Shown: piece by piece, positions 42,872 to 54,700 of the stretch | Numbering within the stretch: the stretch's first letter is position 1 | How the letters are laid out: every line of letters begins with the position of its first letter | NCBI GenBank assembly: GCA_001792895.1 | Contig: MARA01000008.1 | Span: 310,001-374,000, forward strand | From: Lentinus brumalis | Taxonomy: Eukaryota > Basidiomycota > Agaricomycetes > Polyporales > Polyporaceae | DNA length: 64,000 nt | Direction: 5' to 3' | Position numbers and translations under genes: made by a program | The notes under the pieces: model-generated | Database searches by the model: none | What the model was told of the DNA's origin: nothing | What the model saw: the letters and a program-made list of their open reading frames with translations, nothing else

Positions 42872-44233
42872 ATGCTGCACAGGGGATATGAAGTCTGGAT
42901 TGCAGACAGTCGCGGGCAGCCGCTTCCGGAGTACCAAGTCGAGGTCGGGGAGGACGACTCGGTCGTCACTTGCTACATTCCCAGTGAGAGTGGGAAGGTG
43001 AGGAGTACTTACTGCGGTCAGTATGGCTTACCGAAACTAGGTGAATTGACTACAGGAATTCTCCATTTGCTGGAAGGACCACAACGGACCGACGGCGAAC
43101 CACACGAGCATGAGGACCTTCGTCGACGGCGTGCGCGCTGGGGGCAAGCGCTGCTACCCTGGAGTCTCGGGCAAGCGTGACGGCGTACGCACCGAGTCTG
43201 CGCATGTCTACCATCCGTTCCAGTTCGCCCCCTCCAGACGACCGGTGCGTCCCCTCCAGTTCTGTTCATGCGCGACCTGCGACTCCGGCTCACAAGAAGC
43301 TCCATTCCTCTCTCTCTCTCGGTCATACCTCCGCCTCCGTCTCCGTGCGAATCCCGTTCATGCACATGTCCTGCACAGACGACGAGGATGCGCTGTGCGG
43401 CGTGGGCGCGTCCGAGCAGCTGGGCACCATCGAGCTACGGGTCGTCCACATTCGCCCGCACGTGCGTTCCGCCCCGTTCAAGCCCGCCACCTTCGCGAGC
43501 GTGTCTCGGGTGCACGAGCGGAGCAAAAAGGCCGGCGCACACTGCGTAACGTAAGTTTCCCTTCCTTCCCTCCCCCTTCCCTCCTCTATCCTCCCCTTTC
43601 TCCTTGGTCTCCTCCGGCGCCATCTGTCTGACTCCTCTGCGGACAGCTTGGGACAGGCAGTCCTGTACAGAAAACACGATCAGCGCTGCGTAACGACTAC
43701 GCCGCTGGTCAAGGGTGCCCCGCCGTTTGCGACGTTCAGGTTTCGGTACCGGCCTGCAGGTGCGTCATCAGTGTGGTTTCACATGTCATCGCTATCATCT
43801 CAATGACATGCGCATATATGTACCGCTATAGAGATCCTACAGGCGCAGGGCATCATGCCTGCACAGGTCCTGGCCTCCGCAGGGGAACGAGAGGCGCACG
43901 CTGAGCCGAACATCAGGGAGCGGAAGGGGAAGGCACGCGCGTCGACTGGGGCTGATTATCCCCCGTCGCAAGCCTCTGCGACGTCTGTGGCTGACAAGAA
44001 GCCCGTCAAGTCCGAGTTGCAAGACACCCGCATTCGCGTGGAGGCTGGCGGGTACGTCATTGAGCTCTCTGACGACGACGACGACGAGGTGCCTCAGGTG
44101 TGTGCTGCGTCAAGGCATCTCTGTGGCCCAGCTGACCCCACTGATTTAGCGGAAACCCGCAGTCAAACGCGATCCTGACCGGAGGAGGTCGAACTATGAC
44201 CCGAACGACGTGATTGACCTGACGCTGGAGTGA
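42872..44233 (+). CDS. DUF7918 domain protein
   Basis: Six exons (42,872-42,997, 43,056-43,244, 43,379-43,550, 43,647-43,759, 43,832-44,097, 44,150-44,233). Family landmarks are PEYQVEV, CYIPSESGK, VDGVRAGGK, DDEDALCGVGASEQLGTIEL, VHERSKKAGAHCV, FATFRFRYRPA and LQAQGIMPA. The C-terminus carries an acidic stretch (IELSDDDDDEVPQ) and ends in NDVIDLTLE, both of which look like SUMO-interacting motifs (inference). Exons 2 and 3 join in the family frame only if the C-run at about 43,228-43,232 is one base longer, so either this copy is frameshifted or the run is miscounted. This basidiomycete family has no assigned function. Truncated copies are at 1479 and 33,056. Confidence 0.75.
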
Positions 44234-44840
44234 CCTTGTTGCTCGCCCGGAGGCAGGGAGAAGATACACTGACCTATCCTATTGCTACATTATCGTGTTT
44301 GCTATGCTATCATTGTTTTCGTGCCTTTTCAGCTGCTAGATTGGAGCAATGAAGATGATCTGCTGTTCGCCCACGAGGCTGCTTAAGAGGCGGGGATACT
44401 TTGCTGGGAATCGGATAGAGGTTCCGGTGCAGATGATGAGGACGTGCCAATATTGGTGAACGGCTGGAATATGTCATTCGACAGCATCTTGCATGGCTTC
44501 TTCGAGAGCTGGCACTCTGCGCAGATGTTATGTCACATACCGCTGCATGGCGGGAGACCAACGCCCGCGGAGTCTGAACCTGTGTTCATCCCACCCATAA
44601 CATAAGTAGCGTCGTACCACCGTCATCATTCTTAATTCCTTCGATCTGGGACAGTCTGGCACAGATTTGACTCCCTTTTGCAAGCCCCTTCACGTACTTG
44701 TGAGTGCAAAACCATATCTCCTCTTCCTTTGAGAGTACGAAGACGAACAACGAATAGGGCTCTGCCGTACCACCCTAATACATCCCGCATCTCCAACCTT
44801 CACATCGACGGTGCCCATATCCTACGACGTTTGCACAACA
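44234..44840. other. Intergenic, no gene seen
   Basis: About 600 bases between the DUF7918 stop and the F-box gene start. No convincing open frame was seen. The part just before 44,841 should hold the F-box gene promoter. Confidence 0.5.
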
Positions 44841-46245
44841 ATGTCTCTCACTCAGGAGACAGATGTAAATGGGATCAGTCTTCCTGGCACACTGTCGCAA
44901 TTTCCGCCTGAACTCGAATGCGCTATTCTTGAATGGCTCAAGGACGACAAGCCTACCGCCGCCTCCTGTTCGCTGGTCTGTCGCAGATGGCGACCTATCT
45001 CCCAATCCTTGCTCTACCGTGCAGTGGATGTAGGGACCTTCAAGTACAGTGCCGAGGCCAATTACCGCCGGGATCGCATCCCAAACTTCCTCCGGTTCAT
45101 TCAGACGACCTCGAACATCGCACACCACATTCGAGAGCTGGAGCTGAATGGGAGGCACGAGTCTACCGTCACCTTGGATATGCTTCACGCTGTCCTCGAG
45201 GAGCTCGCGCAATTGCGGGTGCTCGGACTGTACGCGCTTCGGATCGACCATGCTGCCTCCCCCGAGCCGACACGTCCTGCTACGTCGCGGACCAGACGTT
45301 CTCTAGACGAGTTGAGCATTGTTCTGTGCGAGTTTCCTAGCCGTCAACTCGCAGATATGTTTTCCATCATCTGCCGTTTCTCCGAGATCGGAGACCTAGC
45401 GATGAACGGCGACGACTGGATGACTTCCTCGACTTCCGAACTTGAAATTTACTCGACGAATTACCCCCTCAAGGTGCGATCGTTGAGATTGTACGACCTC
45501 CGGGAAGCTTGTACGACTGCAATCTGCCACATGGTCCGTGCATCTGGAGCATTGAAGGGTCATTTGACATCAATGACATTACGTCCTTGGGAGTTGGAGG
45601 CAGCGCGAGCCTTCGCGTCGTTGGTCTATGATGCTGGACCGCACCTGACCGCTCTCACATTTCACCTGAACTACTCATTTGGTTTTGTCTTGCCAACTGG
45701 TGAGTAATACTCGCATCTGAATTCTTTATCCTTGATGCCAGGTCTCAGACGTGATACGAACGATTTCAGAGGCGTGCAAGATCTTAACTCTCAGCACCTG
45801 CACCGCTCTGCAAACTCTGAAGCTGCATGTGACTGCTGATGACGAAGAGCTTGGCACGGAGCCCGACATGCTTGCCCGCTGGCTCCCCGAATCATTCAGC
45901 GCTTGCGCCGACCTCATCTCCCCGCGCCGGCAAGCGTTGTCGGTGTTGCATACCGTGGACATCGTCACCGGCTCCCCAAGCCTTTGGACTGGAACTGGAG
46001 TCATCGACGCAATGGAGATGAGTGCGCAGAATGTGCATGCCGCCTGGAAACCGCTCGATGCTGCGCTGATGAGCTTGAGGTCGCTTGGTCGCCTGGAGTT
46101 CACCATCCTGGACAGGTTTGATCAGATGAAAGAGGAGCAGCGCACCCGTCTACGAAGCATCGTTGAAGCTGGACTGTCTGGAGTACTGAGCATGCACAAG
46201 GGTGCTCACGACTTCTTCCACTTCAAGTTCAAGTCTCGCTGCTAG
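44841..46245 (+). CDS. F-box / leucine-rich-type protein
   Basis: Two exons (44,841-45,699 and 45,770-46,245) joined by a 70 base gtgagt...ttcag intron in frame, about 444 residues. The N-terminal F-box-like motif is LSQFPPELECAILEWLKDD followed by CSLVCRRWRPISQSLLYRAV. The rest has irregular leucine-rich segments (IRELELNG, LRVLGLYAL, VRSLRLYDL, LTALTFHL, LQTLKLHV), as in the large basidiomycete F-box families. Such proteins act as substrate adaptors of SCF ubiquitin ligases; the target here is unknown. An in-frame ATG at 44,811 would add ten residues (MPISYDVCTT). Confidence 0.8.
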
Positions 46246-46769
46246 GGCTCCGAGTCGCGTACTTGGATGAGTATGAGTGGAATATTGGCGGTGCCCATGG
46301 ACGCAATCGGACGGAATTCAAAGCCGATCATGTTTGGCAGGCCTAGGGACCAGCTGGGACGGACACCGTATGTCACTATGTGGAGCCGCTGGGCTGACTC
46401 GTGCTCTGCATCATGTTGCATGGGCCGGATGGATGGGCCGTCACGAGCGTAAAAGTGAGAGGTGGGCAAGGCAAGAAAAGAAGTGAGAGATCATAGCTTA
46501 GACTACCACTACCAGCTGGTCATGTCTCAAGAGCGAGAGACCAAGCCAAGCTCAACATGTACAGAAAGACTGCCACCCTGTTGAAAGGATCGATATCCAC
46601 TATTCAAGATACGCACGCACCAGGCAGATATGCGAGAAGCAGAAGTGAACATTATGCAGGACACTAGTCAGGTACATACTATACACTGAGCCTGGAACTG
46701 AGTCGTGGACTCGACAAGATACACGACATCACCGAGGCACGCTGGACGCTCGAGACGAAACGCCACTTG
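46246..46769. other. Intergenic, no gene seen
   Basis: About 520 bases between the convergent ends of the F-box gene and the next minus-strand gene. Only short frames are present; it should hold the two 3' ends. Confidence 0.5.
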
Positions 46770-48373
46770 CTACCCTCCGTTGTCGGCGCGACTTCGACTT
46801 CGACTTCGAGAGGCCAAGCCGCAGAGCGAAACGGGAGGCAACGGCGCGGAATAATCGTCCGATCCTGCCCAGCGGGTTCCGGGATGCCGGACGCGTTCGG
46901 GTACCGCGGGCTTCGTCTTCGTCTTCGACGGGAATGAGGTCTGCGCGCGGCCTTCGTCAGTGAAGTCCTCGACATGGCGGGCGATTAAATGAGATCATAC
47001 CCGTCTTGTTCTCCGCTTTCAACACGGAGCGCGAGACCGACGCTTCACGCCGCGAAGAGTAGTGAGACCGGGCGCGTCGCAGCTTTCTCGGAGTCCTCTG
47101 AGACTGGGTCTGAGAGTCGGTAGGCGTGTTAGGCGTATTAGGCGTGGACGACAGGTATGTGTCCGCGGACTGCCGCGAGCGCACGCGCGAGATGCTCAAA
47201 CGCCTTTCGTCTCGAGTGTCCGGGTGGGGCGTGAGTACGCGCGACGACGCAGCGGGGTCGTTGCGCTGTCTCTTTTTTGCTTTTTGTACGAGTCTGCGCA
47301 AAATGGGCGTCAGTGACTGACATGAGGTGCACACGCACAGGAGGGAAGATACGTACTGAGAAACGACGTCCCGTTCCTCGAAGAATCCAGCCGGGTTCGA
47401 TACGTCTTCCAGCGTCTCGAGATCAAACGAAAGGTCGACCAGGGTGATGTCGTCCATGTCGACGTCGGGGCCTAACAGCAGCTTGCTGGTGCTCGGCGAC
47501 TCCAGGTTCAGCGCGATCGAGGACCGCGCTGTCGAGGTCGAGTATACACTCGCAGAGTCCAACGTACCACGGCGACGAGGTGGGGCGCGTTCGAAGAGAG
47601 CCGAGACAGACGTTTCAGTGCCCGTGCCGCTGGTGATATCGGATGCGGGAGTCGTGATCCTCGGCGGCTGGATGCTGAAGTTCTGCGACGTCGGAGAGTG
47701 AGAAAGAGCAAGGTCCGCGAGCGCGCTGAGCGTCGGGCTCGCGGGCTGCTGGTCGAATCGGGAGTAGACGTAGTCCGCCTCGTCGCAGGGCAGCGAGGCG
47801 GGACTGCGGAAGGTGAAGGAGGTCGCGTCGGACCGAATGGAAGGGAGGTACGTCTCCGCGGGCTGATGGACAGCGCTCATCTTCCGCGCCCCGACCAAAC
47901 TTCTTATCTGTTCGTCGACGAGTGTCCAAGGGGAAGCTTGCTGGCGAGTAGACGCATGAACGCGAATGAGCGCCTCCATGGCAGGGCGGTGGCAGCAAAC
48001 GGGGAGGGGAAGGTTTTGAGAAGGCTTGATGGAGGTACTCGACTGTGTGCTGGGCGCGGCGGGGAAGATGGGAACGCAGTCGGTAGGACACGAAGCGCGT
48101 CCAGGATGAGCGTGGCCACCAACTAGAGAGATGCGATACACGCGCCACAGAGGCTCGGAGGAAGAGGAAGGGATCTGCACTTCCTACAGCCAAGGGTCAC
48201 TTCGACCCTCACCCTCAAGAATGAAGGACACGCACCTTCTCGACCAGCGCAACATATCGTTTCGTCCCCAACGCCTTCGCCACAGCCAATATAAGCGCAT
48301 CCCCATATCCCGCCACCATCGCCCTCGCATCAATCTGGACCGCAACGTAAGACCCAATGAGCGAGTCGGACAT
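46770..48373 (-). CDS. Serine-rich protein of unknown function
   Basis: Start MSDSLIGSYVAVQIDARAM at 48,373. Exon 1 ends ..RYVALVEK and an intron (gtgcgtgtcc...gctgtag) leads in frame to EVQIPSSSSEPLWRVYRIS. A long open stretch follows with MEALIRVHASTRQQASPW, DMDDITLVDLSFDLETLED and a Ser/Thr/Arg-rich C-terminal half with many possible phosphorylation sites. The 3' end is uncertain: an intron starting gtatgatctc near 46,990 and a final exon ending at 46,770 (..RADNGG) are proposed. I do not recognise the family. It is probably largely disordered. A later start at 47,979 (MEALIRV) is possible. Confidence 0.5.
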
Positions 48374-49480
48374 CTTGTAGATGAAGCAGTAAACTGAGAT
48401 AGATGATGAGAGGATGGGATGGGCTTCAGCGCGCCGCCACCGAGGTCTTCAAATGCAAGGGTGCGTGGGCCTTGGGGTGGACGGAAAAGCGCAAGGGGGC
48501 TGACGGCGTTGTCGAGGCGTGTTGGCCGCCTGTGAGTCTAGGCGCCCAGGCGGTAGGGATAAGGATCCAGAACATCGGCCGAGATGAAAGAAAGCTTCTT
48601 AAACGGCATCGCTGCGATCCGATGACGGAAGCTTTTGTTATCGAGAAGTGATTGGGCGTACCTGGTATACGGCCATCCACACGAGGCGGTTTGCAAGGAC
48701 CAAGGAAGGAAGAACAGCCACCGTGAGAGGAGCGCCCGAAGGTGAGCCTCAATGCCGCAACTCTGTTCCAGCGAATCGCCATAGAGGAAACCTGGAGGAG
48801 ACGAAGAGGGTAGCGGAAGTGTCGGTGTTAGGGATGGCGGGCACCCGGTGAGCATAGCAAGCGACGGCGGAGGATATGGCGAAGGTGTGTGTCGCGGTGC
48901 TTGGCGCAAGCGAGATCGCATATAGACTTCCATAGAGCCGAAAGACACAGCAAGAGCTCCAGGGCGAAAGGGGAATGAGGGTGGGGGTGTCGGGTGTAAG
49001 GAAGGAAGGGCGCCGCCCCAACCTCCAAGAGTCCCGCCAGGGACTGCACGACCTAGCACGCACCAAGTGCAAGCTAGGTTGGCGTCATCAAGGGGGAAGG
49101 AACCTGAATGCTGGAGTGAACCGACTGCGAAGAGCAGCAGCTACGCTCCAGCGGTTCCACGATGTAAGAGCATCGCCCAGCCGCACTAAAGAGCACGGAG
49201 GCCGCCGATAGACACGTCGCAGCGTGCCCTCGTACGACCTTACTGGGCAGCTACAAACAGCTCCGGAGAACGCGGACGACGTGGCGGATGAAAGGAAGGG
49301 GGACCCCGGGTGAGCGAAGAGCGAGGACGCACCTTTTGAACTAAACACACGTGACCGCGCATCCATGCCAGCCTCACGAGCAGTCCGCCGCCGCACCTAC
49401 ATGCTCGCCCCGCTGCGGCTGGAAGCGGTCGAGTATAGAAGCTTTGAATGAGGGGGCTGCCGCACCGAGCAGTATTATGA
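48374..49480. other. No recognisable gene
   Basis: About 1.1 kb between two minus-strand genes. Open frames of up to 173 codons occur on the minus strand (48,538-49,059) but look Pro/Ser-rich and random. The promoter of the serine-rich gene must lie at the left end. Confidence 0.4.
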
Positions 49481-50938
49481 TTATCCAGGTAAGTTAAATC
49501 TTGACTCCAAGCCTTCGTAGAGGCGATCCCTGATCACCCATGGCGAGTCGTACCACATGCGCTTCTGGAACACAAGGTACTCAACGACGGGCTTGGGTTG
49601 ACTCTCACCTACGCGAGCACCAGTCTTTTTGGAGTACGTCTCCACGCTCTGGAGGAGAGCTACTGTAAGAACAGACGCGGCGGAAGCGAGGAGTGAGACG
49701 CACCTGGAGCGTGTCGAAGCGCACGACAGCCTGAACGGCAAGCCGACTGCCCATGCGCGGAGCCTGAACGCCATAGTACGCGTCCAGTGCCCGGATGCTA
49801 ACTACCCGACACGGTGTCCTCTCTCCGTGGAACTTCCAGACATTGACGTAGCGCGGATCCTGGGAGCGAATGAGCTGGATGTATTCCAGTTGTTGTTGTC
49901 CACCAGTCAAAGCCTTGATAGTCTTCTCGTCGCGTCTGTGAGAACATGAGTGCGCGTGTCGCGCGAGCAAGGAAGACGGGGTACATACGCTGCGACTGCC
50001 TCGTTGACCTGCTTGTACACCTCCAGCGCTGCCCGCCGGAAAGGAGCCAGCCAAGCGTCCGGCTTTGTGGACTGGGTCGCAAAGAGCTGCCATGACCAAG
50101 GAGACCTGACCTTCACACCAGGTATTGACCGCGCCTTCGCAATTCGGTACATTCTGTCAAGTATGAATCTCCGAAAAGGCTGAATTCTAGATGTGGACGA
50201 CGTACGCCCGTGCATTGTGCAGCCAATTTCGCTGTGTCTGAAGTACGGCCCGGAGGTGGTCGAGGATTGTGGCACCCTCTTTCGACGACTTCCAGGTGGG
50301 GACATGAAGATCTGCAAGTCGTCAGCACCATGTAAGAGACCGCGCAGCGACGGTCATGAAGTGGCACGGTCGCATAGGTAGATGCACAAAGAAGTGAATA
50401 CGCATACACCGAGCCATGGAAATATACTCCGAGAGTCAGTCGACTGGGATGGCTGTCCGGCGGACAGTCGGTGGACTACCGTGTATATCATGTGCACCTC
50501 AGCCTGGAGATGAAAGTGTATCGGCCTTATGTACACTCTCCGCATGTTCCCCGGCGAACTGAGTTGAGACGGAAGGACGGGCCAGTGTGACTCACCGAGC
50601 AACTCTAGTGGTGCAGAGGAAATGTCCACTTCATTCGTCTCCGTCATCCGATGTAACGCCTCTATGGCCTTGAGCTCATCCTCGGTAGTCCTCTCGCTCG
50701 CAGTGGCCTCCTCTGCAGCTTTCTTGGGATCGACAGCTTTTCCGGCTGCCCGGGCAGTCGAAGGGGGTGCAGCGGCATTGACAGCAGGCTTCTCCTTAAG
50801 TTTCTGGGCGGTAGCGCGAGCAGCGTAGCAACGATGCTGGAAGACGAGCGTAGCAGACCAGGAGCGCGACAGTGAGCTAGAGCTTCCGGCGACGCGGCCG
50901 ACGGCGTCAAGACATCTCCGGGACGCGTAGAGGGACAT
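49481..50938 (-). CDS. Mitochondrial large ribosomal subunit protein mL45 / Mba1-like (Tim44-like domain)
   Basis: Start MSLYASRRCLDAVGRVAG at 50,938. The N-terminus is rich in Arg and Ser without acids (SLSRSWSATLVFQHRCYAAR) and fits a mitochondrial presequence. An Ala/Glu/Lys-rich stretch follows, then, after several introns, the Tim44-like fold: YRIAKARSIPGV, WLAPFRRAALEVYKQVNEAV, LTGGQQQLEYIQLIRSQD, GSRLAVQAVVRFDTLQS, KPVVEYLVFQKRMWYD and PWVIRDRLYEGLE at the end. The family anchors the mitochondrial ribosome at the inner membrane and helps insert new proteins there. The internal exon borders were not all resolved. The gene is head-to-head with the Mix17-like gene, 217 bases away. An upstream in-frame ATG lies at 51,001. 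Confidence 0.8.
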
Positions 50939-51155
50939 GGTCGCCGTGGCAGACAGCGAGCAGAGTGTGCCGGACAGTGCTGGAAGCTTGTGAATAGCCA
51001 ATCAGCGTCAGGCGCTGACCACGCACATGGCGCGCACGTGGGTCCCCGGCTTGAATTTGTGCGCGTCGCGTCTCCGATGTGCCGCGTCTGCACATCTTGC
51101 TTGCACACCACCACTACCCTCTCCAGGTTCTCCTTTCAACTCTTCCCTGTTCACT
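50939..51155. promoter_or_regulatory. Bidirectional promoter between mL45-like and Mix17-like genes
   Basis: 217 bases between two divergent start codons. Both products are mitochondrial, so shared control is likely. No single regulatory motif could be assigned. Confidence 0.55.
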
Positions 51156-51788
51156 ATGGCTGTAAGTCATTGGCGAGCTCGCTGGCATTGTAAACATATA
51201 ACTGATCCTTTGCCACAGCGCCAGTCTCGTTCTCGTGCTGCTCCCGCCGCCCGCCCTGCCGCTCCTCCCCAGCAGACCCGTGGCGCACACACTATGGCGG
51301 CGCCCACGGCGGCTCACCCGCCTGCCCACGCACCTCCTGTCCCCCCTCAGGCTCAGGCGGCCCAGGGCAGGGAGCCTGGCATGCTCGCACAGATGGCTGC
51401 CACCGCGGGTTCAGTTGCTGTAGGTTCCACGATTGGTCACGGTCTGTCGAACATGCTCTTTGGCAGCTCCCACTCTGCGCCTGCGGCCCCCGAGGCCCCC
51501 GCTGTACCAGTTCAGCAGCAGTCGTCGTACCAGCCGCAGGGTATCAGCTGCGAGCTCCAGGCCAAGGGTGAGTAACTTGTCGCTGGCATTCCGAATGTCC
51601 GAAATGCTGACACATCGCGTGTGACTGCAGAGTTCACGAAGTGTCTGGAGTCGGCGGACATTAACTCTTGCTCCTGGTATCTCGAGCAGCTCAAGGCTGT
51701 GAGTTCGCTGTTTGTCATGTCAGTCTCGCAGACCCGCTGACCATCGCTCCTTCTTCTCCAGTGTCAAGCCGCGGCTGCCCGGTACTAA
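51156..51788 (+). CDS. Mix17/CHCHD2-like twin CX9C protein
   Basis: Four exons: 51,156-51,161 (only ATGGCT), 51,219-51,567, 51,631-51,698 and 51,762-51,788. The protein of about 149 residues starts MARQSRSRAAPAARPAAP, a basic Ala/Pro-rich leader. It has a hydrophobic Gly/Ala stretch (GSVAVGSTIGHGLSNMLFG) and ends in a CHCH domain with twin CX9C motifs: C-ELQAKEFTK-C and C-SWYLEQLKA-C. Such proteins are oxidised by the Mia40 system in the mitochondrial intermembrane space; members affect respiration. The length and the Gly/Ala segment match the Mix17/CHCHD2 group. The six-base first exon is unusual but has good splice sites. Confidence 0.9.
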
Positions 51789-54700
51789 GCGCCTCATTCC
51801 GTCGGTGCTTCTTCGACCGAGTTTTAGGGTAACTAGGTTGCAGACGTCTAATGTAGCGTTATGAATGCACTCAATTCATAATGCGATTCCCCCTTCTCCT
51901 TCAGTCTTCATTTTGCGTGAGAGCGTGCTGAATCATGTCACCAAGACCGCCGAGTACGTCGCTATCTGCAACGTGCCTCTCAATTGACATACACTCCCAT
52001 CTCCATCGAGTGGCTTATTGCGGCGACCTCAGGATGCGAGGCGGTCTCCTCGTGCGCGGCGATATCGCCGAGCAAATATCCTGATTGGCCGAAACAACTC
52101 AATTGTGGAGACCTGTTTCTCACATGGCATTTACGTCTGCACAGAAGATTCCGAGGAAGCTAGCAAGGTTCGTCTTTTGTGTGCACTAACCAAAGCTAGA
52201 AGCTGAGAGCGCACTTCACGGCAGAGGAGCCCTCACATGTCTTACTTACGCCCCTCTGAGTTCTGCCATCGTCGGAGGACTGTCCGGCCAATCCGACTGT
52301 CCCTGGTCCTCCCTGGGGCAATGGACCGTCGTTCTATAAGTTGGTGTGGTGCTGTCTTTGCGGCTGATGTCCATGGCCTCAGAGAGTGGCGGAGTGCGCA
52401 TCTGCGTGTACGTCATTGGTTTCGACCTCGTTCGTCTGTCGCTGACAGACGTTACCAGACCGGGATTGCATGGTATTCCGTCAGACTTTTCGACCGTTGC
52501 CCGCGACTCAGATTCGTCTGTCTTTACAGCAACTCATTGCCGCAGCGACTACTCCGTCCGACGCTGGGTACGGTCCAGAGTACGGTCGCCCTCTTGCGTT
52601 TGACACAGAGACGTAAATAGTTGCTTCTCGGGGGTTTTCCAGAACCAATGTGGATTTGGGGGCACGGGAGTTGTTTTGCAGATTGCGGTACTTTCAAGGC
52701 CCTACGGAATACGGAGGTGTCTCTCCGATCCTAGAGCTGTATCCCTGCGTATCCGCGGTTGCTCTCCGTGGTCTTTCTTGGGTTGGGGTGCAGCTCGCCT
52801 CACTTTGCACTCTTTCGTCCTGTGACACTCGCTGCTAGTGGCGGCATCTAGAAGAGCCGTCAGGTCTGTCGTCCAAGTGACAACATCAGTCCTTTACGAC
52901 TCCTTCCATGAACCATACGCATGGAATGTGGGGAATGCCTATGCCGTGATAACGAGCTTGAGTTCTCCGTCTTGTGCCCGCGTCTGGGTTGGGTAGGATC
53001 GTGGTCCTTGAAGGCGCCCAATACGCGTCTTGACCTCTGACCGTCATCTTCACTTTTGAATGCCTATCGTCTATACTCATCTCTCAAGGGGCGTGGACGT
53101 CATATACCTACAAGAGTCAGCCAGTAGGCGGCTGCCGACTGGAAGTGGTATGTGACATTCGCATGGGAAGGTTCTGCGCTATTGTCTTCGCCCGCCTCTG
53201 CTGAACCCCATGACCGCCGATGACTCAATAATACGTCCATGAGAAACTCAAAGTCAAGCTGAGGTCGGCACAGACGATACTGCAAGGCTTTTGGCTGCAT
53301 ACAGTCGGGATGTGACAAAGGGATGGCCACATGCAGCCACGGAGGTTCATCCATTCCACGCACCGAGCCGTTCAGTAGCCACGCACGCACTGACCACACA
53401 CTCGACTTCCAGGGTGCTTCGTGCTTCTCTGCCCATTCCATGGAACACCGTTGGTCTTGGGTATATGGCAAAAGCTACGGGACCGAACGCAATCACGCAT
53501 CTCGAAGCCCGCAACCGGCCCCGACAACCATCGCTCGTCGTCGCGGTCGACCGTCCCGCGGCCACATGCACAACCCCGGACGTTGCCGACGGCATGTCCA
53601 GCATAATTAACGGAAACCCGAAGTCTTCTTCCGGCGCATATAGTTGGGTGTTCCGTCGCGGTCCACCAATCGCAGATGTCCCGAGCATGGGAGTCCCGTC
53701 GAGTCTTTATGGTCGCCTCTGCTGTCCGTCTCGTGGCCAAGTACTGAATTGAAGAGCACTCTATTCCGTAAGCCTGCCCCTCCTCTGCCTCGCAAATACT
53801 CCGCTGCGTTGGTGCTGACCGACTTTCTGGTTTTCTAGGCCTTCTTTCTTCGTCGGCAATGGTCGTCCGCCGACTTGTCGACCTGTCTCACTAGCCCCTG
53901 AATGTATGAATGTGGGATCCAGCTACATACCTCTCTGCCGCTCGAGCTCCCAGGCAAGGCACCTCCACTATAGCCATAGCCGGACGACCGCTTGTGCTCG
54001 CTTCGTCCATCCAGGCCCGGAGGTGTCATAACACGCTTCTCCTCGGGCCCTCGAGGAAGCCAGTCGGTTTCGCGGCGAAGTTTGGCGACGTGCGGAGACT
54101 GCGCGGTCCGCCGACCCCCTGCTTGCCTCGTTGCTACTGAACGGCCTGATCTGCGTTCCGCCCATCTTGGCTCCTTCCCACGCCCTCCCTTGTGACCGAG
54201 GATATTCTCCGACATGCGGTTCCTGCTGCAGTGTCGTCCGCTGGATATGGACCGCCGTGCGGAGCCCGACTAGGGTGCCTCTGCGCGAATGCCACCGCAA
54301 TCTTGTCTTATCTCCGGTGCGGCTGGTCCAGGACCGTTAGCTACCCGACGCCATGGGGCCTTCACACTTCCGGGCTGCTCTTCGTGGTGGCCTGGAGCGA
54401 CCGAGGACGTACTTGCGACGAATGTTACTGGCTGTGCGGTTCCGGGGTGCGTAACGCTGTTTACGCCTCCCAGTACGACGCCGCCTCGAACCGCCATTTC
54501 GGCACTTCACGGTTCGTCCTCATTGCTCGCTCGCTGCCTACGACACTCCCACGTCATGGTCTGATGACGCGTTGCACGACAGGCCCGAGGTTGCATCCGG
54601 TCCCGACTTGAACATTGCCGGCATGGTTGTGTGCACGAGGTTAGATGCTCCCGCCGGGACCTAGTAATTGAGACCATCCTAGAAGCAACATCGAAGTTCG

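Noticed and set aside
48538..49059. 173-codon minus-strand frame
   Set aside because: Proline- and serine-rich with no motif, no matching splice partner and no link to the neighbouring genes.
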